Positions 1-8,247 of a stretch of DNA of 32,737 nucleotides are shown piece after piece. Source of the DNA: Erysipelotrichaceae bacterium. GTDB taxonomy: Bacteria > Bacillota_I > Bacilli_A > Erysipelotrichales > Coprobacillaceae. The notes beneath the pieces were generated by a model. It searched no databases. It saw only the letters and a program-made list of their open reading frames with translations, and was not told where the DNA came from. The first letter of the stretch is position 1. Each line of letters starts with the position of its first letter. The stretch lies in assembly GCA_021201655.1 (NCBI GenBank), contig JAJQEL010000004.1, forward strand, positions 21,658-54,394, in the 5' to 3' direction. The translations under genes and the position numbers were made by a program.

Positions 1-687
1 GCATTACCCATCAATATACCTTTACCACAAGCTTTTAACATTTCATAATCGTTGTAATTATCACCAAAAGCTAAAGTATTCTTAATATCAACAGACCATA
101 TATCACATAATCTTTCAATAGCTGTTGCTTTATTGATACCTTGTTGCATAATTTCTATTAAAATATCAGATGATTGAACAATCGAATATTGAGGAAATCT
201 TTCTTTTAGATTTTTTTTCAATAGCATTAGTTTGAGTCTTATTACATATACATAATATCTTATTCACTTGATCGTCTTTAAAATCATCAATACAACCTTG
301 TTTTGCTAGAGCTTTTACTATGTTCTCTTCATTGATAATACGTGGATCATTTTTATCTTTAACCATCCATTCGTCAATGGAATAAGCACACCATGATAAA
401 TCAAATGGTTCAATAAATTTAATAATTTCGTTAGCTTCTTTTTTAGATATACCTTGATGAAATAAAATGTTTCTATTTTTATCCATAATAAGACCACCAC
501 TATAGGCAATGATCGCACAGTGAAGATTATTGTCTTTTAAGATAGAATAAATACCAGAAGGACTTCTCGCTGATACAATAACAAAAGGTATATTTAAATT
601 TTGGATAGCCTCTCTTGTTTTTGGTGTTATAACATGGGATGAATTAAGTAATGTTCCATCGACATCACTAAAGATAATGTTATACAT
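1..687 (-). pseudogene. HAD-superfamily (Cof-type) phosphatase, frameshifted and cut by the window edge
   Basis: Probable cytosolic Cof/YidA-like sugar-phosphate or phosphonucleotide hydrolase. The N-terminus carries HAD motif I (FSDVDGTLLN, residues 6-15, nucleophile and acid Asp) and a motif II region (IVSARS). The uninterrupted frame stops at 166 after 173 residues. Downstream, the other frame continues to the window edge and encodes a classic Cof C-terminus: GINKATAIERL, then motif III/IV in AFGDNYNDYEML. The frames join if one A is removed from the eight-A run (minus strand) at 211-218, giving EKNLKERFPQYSIVQSSD across the join. RBS AGGAGG lies just before the ATG at 687, 8 bases after the cotE stop, so it is the last visible gene of that operon. 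Substrate unknown. The break may be a real mutation, phase variation or a sequencing error. Confidence 0.85.
211..218 (-). repeat. Eight-base A homopolymer at the HAD frameshift
   Basis: On the minus strand the coding sequence holds eight consecutive A residues. Seven would keep the HAD gene in a single frame to the window edge, so this run is the likeliest site of the indel. Confidence 0.8.
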
Positions 688-695
688 AAGACCTC

Positions 696-1196
696 CTATT
701 TGATGAAGTTGGGATTGATTTCATTATCCAGGAAATCATCCCAAACTTCGTCTTCATTTTTGACTTCGACTTTAATACATGTTTCACCACTAATTTCTAG
801 TAGCATTTCTTTTTCAATTTCAATATTAATCACTTGTTGATCAAAGGTTGATGATAAGCATTTAGGCTTTTGGATACATCTGGCTTTTAATGTATCATCT
901 TCTTCAAAATCACGATTATCTTTTTTAGAAACCTGCATATCATCATTATAAGATATTTGATACTTATCAACAATCGTATCTCTTTCATCATGATAGCTAT
1001 ACCAAACATGAATATCAAATGTTCCTTTTATCTTTGGGTTACGATTTTTAATCAATGGTTCATAGTGATGATTGGTCACATAGCATCCTAAGATTTCATC
1101 AGGTAATTGAGTTAAAGTAAAATTATACGTATTACGTGATAACTTTTTACCTTTCACTACAATCGCCTTTGTATATATTTCACGTATGTTATTCAT
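696..1196 (-). CDS. cotE: CotE-family outer spore coat protein
   Basis: Homologue of Bacillus CotE, the morphogenetic protein that organises the outer spore coat in the mother cell. Family features visible are the opening REIYTKAIVVKGKK, the LGCYVTNHHYEP block near residues 37-48, the IHVWYSYHDERDT block, and an acidic C-terminal tail with the DDFLDNEINPNF ending. The 166-residue length is close to the family norm of about 180. I chose the ATG at 1196 because AGGTGG lies 4 bases upstream and homology begins there; the longer frame from 1247 adds non-homologous residues. It follows the ABC exporter pair and precedes the HAD gene. It implies that the organism, or a recent ancestor, sporulates. 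Confidence 0.87.
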   Translation of the reverse strand: MNNIREIYTKAIVVKGKKLSRNTYNFTLTQLPDEILGCYVTNHHYEPLIKNRNPKIKGTFDIHVWYSYHDERDTIVDKYQISYNDDMQVSKKDNRDFEEDDTLKARCIQKPKCLSSTFDQQVINIEIEKEMLLEISGETCIKVEVKNEDEVWDDFLDNEINPNFIK

Positions 1197-1250
1197 TATT
1201 CCACCTCGATATACTATATGACAAATTTCTTCAATTATTACTCGCAATCC

Positions 1251-2981
1251 TCAAATTGTGCATTGTAAAGTTGTGCGTAGAATCCATTTTTGTTCATGAG
1301 TTCCTTGTTCAATAAGTTGTCCATTATGAATCACAGCAATCAAATCAGCGTTTTTAATGGTTGATAAACGATGCGCTATCACAAAGCTGGTACGATTTCT
1401 TAGTACATTGTTCATTGCCTTTTGTAGCATTTGTTCCAACCTTGTATCAACTGATGAGGTGGCTTCATCTAATATCAAGATCTGGGGATCTTTTAAGATA
1501 GCTCTGGCAATGGTTAGTAACTGTTTTTCGCCTTGGGAGATGTTGTTGGCATCTTCATTAATAATCGTATCATAACCTTGAGGCAAGGTATGGATAAAGG
1601 CATCAACATAAGCTTCTTTTGCTGCTTTATGAACTTCTTCATAGGGTGCATCTAAACGACCATAATGAATATTATCATAAATACTACCATGAAATAACCA
1701 GGTTTCCTGTAACACCAAACCAAACATCTTTCTTAGATCATCTCTAGGTATATCTTTAATATCTTTACCATCAATAGTAATGGCCCCACTATCAGAATCA
1801 TAAAAACGCAATAATAAGCTTATAAGCGTGGTTTTACCACTACCAGTTGGTCCTACTATAGCAACTGTTTGACCACTTTTAACATGCAAATCTAAATGAT
1901 GAATAACTTCTGTTTGTTCATAACTAAAACTTAAATCATGAAAATCAATACTTTGATTGATAGATACATTATAAGATTCATGATTATCACATTCTTCCTC
2001 TTCATTGAGTAATGTCACAATTCTATGCATAGCCGCAAAAGCTGATTGAATTTGTGATGATAATTGACTCACCTGTGAAATGGGATCATTGACATTCCAG
2101 ATATAACGGACAAAAGCCTGTAACTCCCCTACAAGCATAGTTCCATTCATAACATTCATACATCCCATAAAACCAATACTACCAATAATAATATAAGTAA
2201 CTAAAGAAATACATGGAGAAATAATGGATGAAAGAAATTGAGCCATAAAGGCATTATCTTTTAATTCTTTATTGATAGATTCAAATTGAGCAATGGCACT
2301 TTCCTGTTTGTTAAACAACATAATCTCTTTATAACCTGTATATATTTCGGTAATGGTACCGTTGAGCTCAGCTAGTTTTTCTTGTTGAGCGTTGAATTTT
2401 GCTTGTGAGAAATGAATATCGATACGAGTGATGATGAGACCAAGCGGTATAATCAATAATACCAGTAAAGTCATAGTCACATTGATACGTAACATCATAA
2501 TAATGCCTAATATTAACATAAGTGATCCACGAATAAGTTCAGAAAGGGTTTGTTGTAGAGCTGTTGATAAGGTGTCCACATCATTAGTGATGTAACTTAA
2601 GACATCACCATATTGATGCTTATCAAAATATGAAACAGGTAGTTTTCTCACTTTTTCTAATAAGGCATTTCTTAAATCATGCATTGATGATTGAATGGAA
2701 TGCGTTAACGTAATGGTTGTAAGAGCTTGAGATATTGTTTTTAAGATATAAATACTCATAAGTATTTTCACAATATTAAAGAAAGCATCAAAATCCACAT
2801 GAGCATTATCAACTCCATTGATAATATCAGTAGCATTAGCCATCAATAATGATGTTAAATTACCTTCAAAGTTTGGTGCAATCGATAAACAAAAACATGT
2901 TGTAATAATCATAAGAATAGCTGTTATAAAGTGCCATTTATAAGGCTTGAGGAATTGCCATAATTGTTTTATATTATCCAT
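1251..2981 (-). CDS. ABC exporter subunit with canonical ATPase site; C-terminus altered by frameshift
   Basis: Half-transporter with N-terminal membrane domain (six predicted helices, about residues 15-300) and C-terminal ATPase. Walker A is VGPTGSGKTT, the signature is the variant NISQGEKQLL, Walker B is ILILDEATSS with the catalytic Glu, and the H-loop is IAHRLST. It pairs with the gene just upstream, whose stop it overlaps by 8 bases. I chose ATG 2981 because GAGGAGG sits 6-7 bases upstream. The last 12 residues (after GTHEQ) are out of frame. Adding back one lost copy of an 11-bp unit at 1291-1301 restores LMNKNGFYAQLYNAQFEDCE, ending at 1238, which matches the tail of the paralogue at 22878-24611. 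The ATPase core is intact, so partial function is possible. Substrate unknown. Confidence 0.9.
   Translation of the reverse strand: MDNIKQLWQFLKPYKWHFITAILMIITTCFCLSIAPNFEGNLTSLLMANATDIINGVDNAHVDFDAFFNIVKILMSIYILKTISQALTTITLTHSIQSSMHDLRNALLEKVRKLPVSYFDKHQYGDVLSYITNDVDTLSTALQQTLSELIRGSLMLILGIIMMLRINVTMTLLVLLIIPLGLIITRIDIHFSQAKFNAQQEKLAELNGTITEIYTGYKEIMLFNKQESAIAQFESINKELKDNAFMAQFLSSIISPCISLVTYIIIGSIGFMGCMNVMNGTMLVGELQAFVRYIWNVNDPISQVSQLSSQIQSAFAAMHRIVTLLNEEEECDNHESYNVSINQSIDFHDLSFSYEQTEVIHHLDLHVKSGQTVAIVGPTGSGKTTLISLLLRFYDSDSGAITIDGKDIKDIPRDDLRKMFGLVLQETWLFHGSIYDNIHYGRLDAPYEEVHKAAKEAYVDAFIHTLPQGYDTIINEDANNISQGEKQLLTIARAILKDPQILILDEATSSVDTRLEQMLQKAMNNVLRNRTSFVIAHRLSTIKNADLIAVIHNGQLIEQGTHEQKWILRTTLQCTI
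1291..1301 (-). repeat. Single remaining copy of an inferred 11-bp tandem repeat
   Basis: The unit reads ACTCATGAACA on the coding strand. Two tandem copies would encode THEQLMNK and keep the frame into the conserved ABC-exporter tail. Only one copy is present and the frame is lost. Confidence 0.7.
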
Positions 2982-4701
2982 ACAATTCCTCCTCACTTAA
3001 TTGCGAATAAGCTATTTGTCTATATATATCACATGTTTGCAGTAATTGCTGATGCGTTCCTTGTCCAACTATTTTACCTTCATCCAATACAATAATCTTA
3101 GTCGCATCCATAATTGTCGAAATATGCTGAGCAACAATCATGACGATAGCTTCACTGGTTTCCCCTTTAAGAGCCTGGCGCAAAGAAGCATCCGTTTTAA
3201 AATCCAATGCTGAAAAAGAATCATCAAAGATATAAATTTCTGGTTTTTTGATAATAGCACGAGCGATGGATAAACGTTGCCTTTGGCCACCTGAGACATT
3301 TGTCGCCCCTTCACTAATCACTTCATCAAAACCATTTTCTTTTTCCAAGATAAAATCCAAGCTTTGGGAAACGATAGCTGCATGTTCTAATTCATCATAT
3401 GTAGCATCACTTTTGCCATATTTCAGATTTTCGGCAATGGTGCCACTAAAAAGTGTTGCCTTTTGTGGTACAAAGCCAATCTTGTTACGTAATGATGACA
3501 TACTATAATCATTAATATGAATATGATCAATATAAATATTTCCACTTGTAACATCATAAAAGCGTGGTATCAAATTAATAAGTGTACTTTTACCTGATCC
3601 TGTTGAACCGATAAAAGCAATTGTTTCACCTGCATAAGCTTTAAAAGATATATCTTTTAAAGCTAGCTCATGACTTTCAGGATAGGCAAAATTAACGTGA
3701 TCAAATACAATGGAACAGGTATTGGTATCTTTTATGTCATTGCCTTTATCAATAATACTATTGGATGTATTTAATACAGCCATAATTCTTTTGGCAGAGA
3801 CATTCGCACGAGGATACATCATAAATACAGTGCAAAACAACATCATGGAATACATGGCATGAAAGACATAATCCTGAAAGGCAACAACTTTCCCTACTTG
3901 TAGTGTATTGGCATCGATCATGGTCGCGGAAACATAATAGATAATCATAATAACAATATTCATAAACAACCAAAATATTGGCTGAGACAGCATCATAAGA
4001 CGAAATATTTTTTTAGAATATGTTGTATAGTCATCATTCGTTTCATTAAAGCGATTTTGTTCATAAGTATCATTATTAAAGGCACGAATGATTTTTAGAC
4101 CTATTAAGTTTTCTCTAGAAATGCGATTAAGCGCATCTAAAGAGGCTTGTTGATGCATGGATAAAGGTTGTGAAATTTTCGCTACAACAATAACACCAAC
4201 AACAATAAATGGTAATGTGGCGATAATAATCAATGATAAGTCTAAAGAAGTACGTAATGTTAAGATGAAACTTATGATAACCATTACTGGTGTTAACATC
4301 GCTGTTCTTAATAATGTATTGACGAATAGTTGTATTTGATAGGCATCGTTATTGGTACGGGTTATCAAAGAGGAAACACCAAATTGATCAAATTCAGTTG
4401 GCGAAAAGCTTTGAACTTTACGAAATATATCATTACGAATATCGCCTGTAATTGAAGTTGAAATGCGCGCACTGCAATAGCCTAAAGATATGGTGCCTAA
4501 AACCCCAATAATGGAAATCATAATAGCTAAAGTCCACATTCGATATAAATAAGATGTATTGTTTTGACTTATCCCACCATCAATCATTTGGGAAATAATC
4601 GTTGGTAAACCTAATTCCACTAAGGCAAAGCCTAATACGGAAATCATATCCAGTATTAACCAGCCTTTATAACGTTTTAAATAATCTAAGATTAATTTCA
4701 T
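2974..4701 (-). CDS. ABC exporter subunit with degenerate ATPase site
   Basis: Partner half-transporter of the downstream gene. The membrane domain spans about residues 1-300, followed by the ATPase: Walker A IGSTGSGKST, canonical signature NVSGGQRQRLS, Walker B IYIFDDSFSALD with Asp in place of the catalytic Glu, and AQH in place of the usual AHR H-loop. One Asp-type subunit plus one Glu-type subunit with a variant signature is the hallmark of heterodimeric TM287/288- or LmrCD-like exporters with one degenerate ATP site. RBS AGGAG lies 5 bases before the ATG, 8 bases after the dehydrogenase stop. Substrate cannot be told; lipids, drugs or peptides are typical of the class. Confidence 0.92.
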   Translation of the reverse strand: MKLILDYLKRYKGWLILDMISVLGFALVELGLPTIISQMIDGGISQNNTSYLYRMWTLAIMISIIGVLGTISLGYCSARISTSITGDIRNDIFRKVQSFSPTEFDQFGVSSLITRTNNDAYQIQLFVNTLLRTAMLTPVMVIISFILTLRTSLDLSLIIIATLPFIVVGVIVVAKISQPLSMHQQASLDALNRISRENLIGLKIIRAFNNDTYEQNRFNETNDDYTTYSKKIFRLMMLSQPIFWLFMNIVIMIIYYVSATMIDANTLQVGKVVAFQDYVFHAMYSMMLFCTVFMMYPRANVSAKRIMAVLNTSNSIIDKGNDIKDTNTCSIVFDHVNFAYPESHELALKDISFKAYAGETIAFIGSTGSGKSTLINLIPRFYDVTSGNIYIDHIHINDYSMSSLRNKIGFVPQKATLFSGTIAENLKYGKSDATYDELEHAAIVSQSLDFILEKENGFDEVISEGATNVSGGQRQRLSIARAIIKKPEIYIFDDSFSALDFKTDASLRQALKGETSEAIVMIVAQHISTIMDATKIIVLDEGKIVGQGTHQQLLQTCDIYRQIAYSQLSEEELYG

Positions 4702-4709
4702 AAAGACTC

Positions 4710-5663
4710 CTATTTCAATATAACGTTTTGACGATACCCAGTATCTTTATCAACAATGTTTTCTAATGGTTCGTTATTTATAAGATGATGCAAATTTCTT
4801 ATAGTTAGATTTTTAAAATATTCCTTGCAACTGTTCCATGCAAATCCACCAGAAATATGTGGGGTGATAAAGACATTTGGATAATCCCATAAACTATCAT
4901 TTTTATCTAATGGTTCTTCTTCAACCACATCTAAACCAACACCATAAAAATAACCTTCATCCAAGACTTTCTTTAAACCTGTTGTATCAATCGCACTACC
5001 TCTTCCCACGTTAATTAAAACACTATCTTTTTTCATTAGACGTAATCTTTCTTCATTCATGATATGATAAGTAGATTTGTTTTGGGGTAATGTGAGTATG
5101 ACAAAATCAGCTTTAGGTAATACCTCATTGATATAATCAGTAGTTACTATTTCATCAACATATTTTAATGGTTCACTCTTTCTTCTTTTAACACCGATAA
5201 TATGACAATCAAACGCTTTTAAACGTTTCGCTGTTTCATAGCCCAAATCACCAAGTCCGACAATAACAACTGTACTATGATATATTTCTTTACCACCATT
5301 TATCATTTGCCATTGATGGTTATTTTGATTTCTTATATAACCGATAAAATTCTTATTAATAGTTAACATCATGGCAATAATGTGTTCAGCTATTGCTTTA
5401 CCATATGTTCCTGAAGCATTTGTAAGTATCGTATCTAAGCTCAATAAACCTTCTTGAACATATTGATCACTTCCCGCACTACATAATAAGATAGCTTTTA
5501 AGTGTTTGAGATTCCATTTTGTACTTGGATTACCTATAACCACATCAACACTATCAATCACATCCTGAGTAACATTTCGACTCTCCATAGTGGTAAAATA
5601 AAGCTCAGGACAAGCTTCCTTTAATTCTTCTTCCCTTATAGGTGATATATTTAATACTTTCAT
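4710..5663 (-). CDS. D-isomer-specific 2-hydroxyacid dehydrogenase
   Basis: NAD(P)-dependent reductase of 2-oxoacids, cytosolic. The Rossmann motif GLGDLG is at residues 136-141. The catalytic triad is visible as Arg221 (NVGRGSAID), Glu250 (EEEPL) and His269 (TPHISGG). The basic KRRK after the second strand (about 159-162) fits NADP use, as in glyoxylate/hydroxypyruvate reductases, but that is inference. The 317-residue length is normal. The gene has an AAGGAGG RBS and lies between aspartate kinase and the ABC exporter. A terminator-like hairpin just upstream (5683-5706) suggests it depends partly on read-through. Confidence 0.88.
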   Translation of the reverse strand: MKVLNISPIREEELKEACPELYFTTMESRNVTQDVIDSVDVVIGNPSTKWNLKHLKAILLCSAGSDQYVQEGLLSLDTILTNASGTYGKAIAEHIIAMMLTINKNFIGYIRNQNNHQWQMINGGKEIYHSTVVIVGLGDLGYETAKRLKAFDCHIIGVKRRKSEPLKYVDEIVTTDYINEVLPKADFVILTLPQNKSTYHIMNEERLRLMKKDSVLINVGRGSAIDTTGLKKVLDEGYFYGVGLDVVEEEPLDKNDSLWDYPNVFITPHISGGFAWNSCKEYFKNLTIRNLHHLINNEPLENIVDKDTGYRQNVILK

Positions 5664-5682
5664 GTTATCCTCCTTGTAACAA

Positions 5683-5706
5683 AAAAGCAGGATTAAAAAT
5701 CTTGCT
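5683..5706 (-). terminator. Intrinsic terminator after aspartate kinase
   Basis: On the minus strand AAGCAAGAT and ATCCTGCTT pair (one mismatch) around a T-rich loop, followed by TTTTTTG. It starts at the aspartate kinase stop codon and lies between that gene and the dehydrogenase. Confidence 0.65.
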
Positions 5707-7022
5707 TAATCGTTAAAAAACTCATTATAAATAGCTCTAATAGCATCCTCAAAATAAACATTTCTAACACCAATAATGATATTTAATTCACTCGAACCCT
5801 GATCAATCATTTTAATATTAATCTTTTGATTGGCTAAAGCTGTAAATACTCTTGCAGCAATACCACGACTGGCTTTCATGCCTCTTCCAACAACCGCAAT
5901 CAAAGCCAAATCAGACTCCAAGACAATCGAATCAGGCTGGACAGCTCGATGAATACCAGCCACAACATTTTGTTCCTTATCAATAAAATCATCCGTATTC
6001 AAAACAATTGTCATAGTATCAATACCAGAAGGCATATGTTCAAAAGATAAATTGTAATCTTCAAATACTTGTAAAACTCTTCTACCAAAACCAATTTCAG
6101 AGTTCATCATTTCTTTTTCGATTGTTACAGTCGCAAAACCTTTTTTACCAGCAATACCTGTAATGACATGAGAAGGTTTATGACAAGTACTTTCGACAAT
6201 CATCGTTCCTGGATCTTCAGGGTGATTGGTATTTTTAATATTGATTGGAATACCTTCGTTTTTCACTGGAAAAATAGAATTTTCATGTAAAACAGAAGCG
6301 CCCATATACGCAAGTTCGCGAAGTTCTCCATAAGTAATTGTTTCAATGACAGAAGGATTTTTCACGATGTTTGGATCAACAATCAAAAATCCTGATACAT
6401 CCGTCCAGTTTTCATAAGCATCTACTTTACCATATTTCGCAACTATTGAACCAGTGACATCACTGCCACCCCTGGTAAATACCTTAATTTTGCCACTACG
6501 ATCATTTAAAGAACCATAGAAACCAGGAATAACCGCATTCTTGACTGATTTCAGTTTTCTTGTCAGATGTCGTTCTGTCTTAGATATATCGTAATTACCA
6601 TGTTCATCAATAAAAATAACATCTTTAGCATCTATAAATTCATAACCTAAATAATAAGCTAATAATTTACCATTGAGATATTCCCCTCGACTGGCTGCAT
6701 AATCCTCACCAATCTGATTTTCAAAATCCTTACGCATAATTTCAAAATCTTCATCTAACGAAAAATCCAACCCTAAACCTTCAATAATATCGGTAAATCT
6801 TTCCTTAATTTGAGCAAAAACCATATGCATTTCTGCTTCGGTATTTGCATTATATGCCTTATATAATAAATCTGTTACTTTTATATCATCTTTAAATCTC
6901 TTTCCTGGTGCACTTGGTACAACATAAACACGCTCAGGGTCACTTTTCACAATATCATATACTTTTTTAAATTGCCCTGCATCAGCTAAAGATGTACCAC
7001 CAAATTTAACAACTTTACTCAT
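5706..7022 (-). CDS. lysC: Aspartate kinase (monofunctional)
   Basis: Phosphorylates aspartate in the first step of the Lys/Thr/Met/diaminopimelate pathway; cytosolic. Motifs are VKFGGTS at residues 5-11, SRGEYLNG near 111-118, TRGGSDVTGS at 183-192 in the nucleotide pocket, and two C-terminal ACT regulatory domains from about 295. The 438-residue length matches single-function clostridial enzymes. RBS GGAGGG precedes ATG 7022. It has its own promoter (7049-7077) and no lysine riboswitch is visible, so feedback through the ACT domains is the likely main control. The symbol marks the function; I cannot assign the isozyme. Confidence 0.93.
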   Translation of the reverse strand: MSKVVKFGGTSLADAGQFKKVYDIVKSDPERVYVVPSAPGKRFKDDIKVTDLLYKAYNANTEAEMHMVFAQIKERFTDIIEGLGLDFSLDEDFEIMRKDFENQIGEDYAASRGEYLNGKLLAYYLGYEFIDAKDVIFIDEHGNYDISKTERHLTRKLKSVKNAVIPGFYGSLNDRSGKIKVFTRGGSDVTGSIVAKYGKVDAYENWTDVSGFLIVDPNIVKNPSVIETITYGELRELAYMGASVLHENSIFPVKNEGIPINIKNTNHPEDPGTMIVESTCHKPSHVITGIAGKKGFATVTIEKEMMNSEIGFGRRVLQVFEDYNLSFEHMPSGIDTMTIVLNTDDFIDKEQNVVAGIHRAVQPDSIVLESDLALIAVVGRGMKASRGIAARVFTALANQKINIKMIDQGSSELNIIIGVRNVYFEDAIRAIYNEFFND

Positions 7023-7048
7023 ATAACTCCCTCCATATATGTATTAGA

Positions 7049-7077
7049 ATCATACAACATTTAGATAGTTTGTTCAA
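7049..7077 (-). promoter_or_regulatory. Promoter of aspartate kinase
   Basis: -35 TTGAAC and -10 TATGAT with a 17-bp spacer. The -35 overlaps the xpt stop codon, which separates aspartate kinase transcription from the xpt operon. Confidence 0.7.
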
Positions 7078-7654
7078 TCATTTTTAAAAGTAATTTCACC
7101 AGTTACATCATCCATATGTTGAATAATTACTAGTGATTCTACGTGATAACCCTTATCTCTTAATAATTGTCCACCCTTTTGATAACCTTTTTCTATTACA
7201 ATACCAATACCAGAAACTTTCGCGTGAGCTTGACCTACAATATCAATAAGACCTTTCACTGCTTCACCATTGGCTAAAAAATCATCAATAATTAATACTT
7301 GATCATCTTTACTTAAATATTGCTTAGAAACCATTACTTCATTATTAATTTGATGCGTATAAGAATAAACATGCGTATGATAAACATCATTAGAAATATT
7401 GGTTGTCTTGCTTTTTTCGCAAATACAACCTTAACATCAAAATATTGAGCAGTCATCACTGCAACGCCTATGCCACTGGCTTCAATGGTTAATATTTTAG
7501 TAATACCATTATCTTTAAATAAACGATAAAACTCTTTTCCTATTTCATTTAAAAAAGTGACATCAATCTGATGATTTAAAAAACTATCAACTTTTAATAC
7601 ATCGCCACTTTTAACGATGCCTTCATTTAATATCTTATCTTCTAATGCTTTCAT
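7074..7654 (-). pseudogene. xpt: Xanthine phosphoribosyltransferase, split by a one-base frameshift
   Basis: Purine salvage enzyme converting xanthine and PRPP to XMP. The 5' frame (7654-7334) encodes residues strongly like Bacillus Xpt: [11 protein letters not shown] and [12 protein letters not shown]. The 3' part (from 7334) holds the PRPP-binding motif VLIIDDFLANGEA and the conserved GIGIVIEKGYQ. The frames join through [20 protein letters not shown] if the six-A run at 7412-7417 had seven A. Both halves are otherwise intact, so the break is recent or an assembly error. The ATG at 7654 is 1 base beyond the GNAT stop and its RBS (CCAGGAG) lies inside the GNAT gene's end. No purine riboswitch is visible upstream. 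If the frame is really broken, no enzyme is made. Confidence 0.9.
7412..7417 (-). repeat. A-homopolymer at the xpt frameshift
   Basis: Six A on the coding strand, following GCG and preceding GCAAGAC. Seven would restore the Xpt frame with the family-typical FAKKSK sequence. Confidence 0.7.
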
Positions 7655-7655
7655 A

Positions 7656-8168
7656 CTAACTCCTGGAATATACTTTATTTTTTAATTCAATCAATATTTT
7701 ATCATACATATCATTTTCTAATAACGATGGATAACTCATATATATAAGTGGTACATCTTTGACGTTTTCTCTTAGTGGTGGTTGAATGAATTGATAGGAA
7801 CTTAAATGAAATCCGTGTTTTTCATAGAAATGAACTCTTTTTTGTGTTATCTCATCAACAATTTCTTCTACTTCTAAGATCAATGGTTTATCACTTAATT
7901 GTTTCATATCTTCAATAATGATAGAGCCAAGACCTTGTCCTCTATAGTTTGCATCCACCGCAAAATGTTCTATATAATTATATTCATCAAATTTCCATAA
8001 TGTAATCACTCCTAATAGTTGATTATCATTCATATAACCATATATTTTAAACTTCTTTTGATCATATATCTCTTTCATCCATTCATATGCTCTTAATTCT
8101 GAAGGATCAAAAGCATTTGCTAAAAAAGCATATACTTCTTTAATATCAAATATTTCTTTTATCTTCAT
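7656..8168 (-). CDS. GNAT-family N-acetyltransferase
   Basis: About 170 residues with the acetyl-CoA binding motif in [13 protein letters not shown] and a C-terminal HFYEKHGFH strand-turn typical of GNAT enzymes. Substrate unknown. I chose ATG 8168 (MKIKEIF), preceded by GGGTG about 5 bases upstream; the longer frame from 8231 begins with a hydrophobic stretch that overlaps the promoter. It is the first gene of a unit with xpt, the two separated by one base. Confidence 0.85.
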   Translation of the reverse strand: MKIKEIFDIKEVYAFLANAFDPSELRAYEWMKEIYDQKKFKIYGYMNDNQLLGVITLWKFDEYNYIEHFAVDANYRGQGLGSIIIEDMKQLSDKPLILEVEEIVDEITQKRVHFYEKHGFHLSSYQFIQPPLRENVKDVPLIYMSYPSLLENDMYDKILIELKNKVYSRS

Positions 8169-8184
8169 ACAATCACCCAAAAAT

Positions 8185-8213
8185 ATTTTAGCATATTCAC
8201 AAATGAGTGAAAA
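8185..8213 (-). promoter_or_regulatory. Promoter of the GNAT-xpt unit
   Basis: Extended -10 TGCTAAAAT with -35 TTTTCA and a 17-bp spacer, shortly upstream of ATG 8168. A small dyad (TTCAC, six bases, GTGAA) lies over the spacer. Confidence 0.5.
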
Positions 8214-8222
8214 GATAAATAT

Positions 8223-8247
8223 AAAAAACATGGAGTATATCCATGTT
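8223..8247 (-). terminator. Intrinsic terminator of the CPBP protease gene
   Basis: Minus-strand stem AACATGGA/TCCATGTT with a five-base loop, followed by a T run. It overlaps the stop codon of the CPBP gene. Confidence 0.85.

Noticed and set aside
7023-7073. Lysine riboswitch or T-box before aspartate kinase
   Set aside because: Only about 50 bases are available and they are occupied by a promoter and RBS; far too short for either RNA.
7655-7660. Purine riboswitch before xpt
   Set aside because: The xpt start abuts the GNAT gene, leaving no leader; no conserved purine-aptamer elements are visible.
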